NCBI GenBank assembly: GCA_947458705.1
Contig: CANHAH010000017.1
Span: forward strand, 1-34,214
Source: Opitutia bacterium
GTDB taxonomy: Bacteria; Verrucomicrobiota; Verrucomicrobiia; Opitutales; Opitutaceae
Reading direction: 5' to 3'
DNA: 34,214 nt
The translations under genes were made by a program, and so were the position numbers. Under the pieces are notes generated by a model. The model did not search any database and had not been told where the DNA came from. It saw only the letters and a program-made list of their open reading frames with translations. Below are positions 33,609 through 34,214 of this stretch, in pieces (within the stretch, counting starts at the first letter, position 1; each line of letters opens with the position of its first letter).

Positions 33609-34214
33609 TTAGCGGAAGGGAATCGGATCGTCTTCGGAGATGGGGCGGCCTTCCCAAACCGCGCGGCGGGTGGCGGGATCGTAGGTGAGGACGCGCTGGG
33701 CGCTGGCGGGGGCGGCCGGCACATCTACTTTGGGCAGCCAGCGACGGAGTTCGGCAAGGAGGGCGGCGGAGGTGGGGCGGGCGGCGAGGTTGGTCCACTC
33801 GTGCGGGTCATTGCGGAGATCGTAGAGTTCTTCGCTGCCGTCGGCGTAGCGGATGTAGCGGTGGTGTTCGCTGCGGATGCCGTGGTTGCCTTGATTGTGG
33901 GTGGTGATCGCGGGGCGTTCGCGCGGGGCGGTGGCGTCGCGGAGTTGCGGGACGAGACTAAGACCTTCGAGGCCGGCGAGGGCGGGAAGGCCGGCGAGGT
34001 CGGCGAGGGTCGGAAAAATGTCGAGCAACTCAGCGGGGCGGGTCACGCGGGCGCCGGCGGCGATGCCGGGTCCGGCCATGAAGAGCGGGACGCGGGTCGA
34101 GCGTTCCCAGAGCGTGTTTTTGCCGCTGATCTCTTTTTCGCCGAGGTGATAGCCGTGATCGCCGGCGAGGACGACGACGGTGTGTTCGCGTTGGCCGGAG
34201 GCATCGAGGGCGGC
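33609..34214 (-). CDS. sulfatase, C-terminal part (iduronate-2-sulfatase-like), truncated by window edge
   Basis: The frame is open to the right edge of the window, giving the last 201 residues; an internal ATG at 34079 is not the start. The visible part begins with the second metal-binding block of type I sulfatases, TVVVLAGDHGYHLGEKEISGKNTLWERSTRVP. This resembles iduronate-2-sulfatase and related choline-sulfatase-like enzymes (GDHGxHLGE...LWExxTRVP) rather than the arylsulfatase-A type seen at 14513. The next segment, LDIFPTLADLAGLP, and the C-terminal YADGSEELYDLRNDPHEWTNLA are conserved family features. The catalytic CxPxR motif lies outside. Its tail may be the sequence antisense to the third bipartite motif's transcript. 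It probably acts on sulfated glycans. Confidence 0.85.
   Translation of the reverse strand, partial: AALDASGQREHTVVVLAGDHGYHLGEKEISGKNTLWERSTRVPLFMAGPGIAAGARVTRPAELLDIFPTLADLAGLPALAGLEGLSLVPQLRDATAPRERPAITTHNQGNHGIRSEHHRYIRYADGSEELYDLRNDPHEWTNLAARPTSAALLAELRRWLPKVDVPAAPASAQRVLTYDPATRRAVWEGRPISEDDPIPFR

Noticed and set aside
33403-33612. 69-codon plus-strand frame between the sigma and sulfatase genes
   Set aside because: It starts antisense inside the sigma gene and crosses the bipartite motif; no family resemblance, no ribosome site.

Overview
The window looks like a chromosomal segment of a high-GC Verrucomicrobiota bacterium, most likely an Opitutaceae-type one. This rests on gene content only. 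There are two very large c-type cytochromes of the PVC kind (beta-propeller, HEAT repeats, CxxCH), several Tat-exported Gfo/Idh/MocA oxidoreductases, two sulfatases, and two large TonB-dependent receptors with the EFxV-type box. There is also an ECF sigma/FecR pair. No rRNA, tRNA, CRISPR array or intact mobile element was seen.

Layout. 1-1.8 kb: 3' part of a SAM methyltransferase, then a small toxin-antitoxin-like pair whose toxin gene carries a one-base frameshift in a T6 run. 1.9-5.9 kb (minus): an exported PVC cytochrome followed by a Tat-exported amidohydrolase. 6.1-9.1 kb (plus): a TonB-dependent receptor behind a perfect 14-bp palindrome. 9.3-10.2 kb: a nucleotidyltransferase-like gene (DUF6036/AbiEii type) overlapping a small partner. 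10.3-10.5 kb: a dead IS630-type transposase fragment. 10.5-14.4 kb (minus): aldo/keto reductase and two Gfo/Idh/MocA oxidoreductases. 14.5-15.9 kb (plus): arylsulfatase. 15.9-21.1 kb (minus): a 1428-residue SGNH/PVC cytochrome fusion and an esterase. 21.4-25.0 kb (plus): a tightly coupled MFS transporter, family III CoA-transferase and HMG-CoA-lyase-family operon, followed by a DASS/SLC13 transporter (to 26.6 kb). 26.8-33.4 kb (minus): ECF sigma factor, FecR, TonB-dependent receptor and PhoD-like phosphodiesterase in one array. 33.6 kb to the end (minus): C-terminal part of an iduronate-sulfatase-like sulfatase.

How the genes fit together. Most of the window serves scavenging of complex, often sulfated or phosphorylated organic matter: outer-membrane receptors, exported hydrolases and sulfatases, sugar-oxidising enzymes, and import and CoA-dependent cleavage of a small branched acid. 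The most interesting unlisted structure is a bipartite DNA motif, ATAACCC-N14-TGCGTCTC, present three times with identical spacing. One copy precedes the FecR-linked receptor, one precedes the MFS/CoA-transferase/lyase operon, and one lies beside the sigma gene. It resembles an ECF-sigma promoter and would tie the surface-signalling system to the acid-catabolic operon about 10 kb away. That link is inferred and untested.
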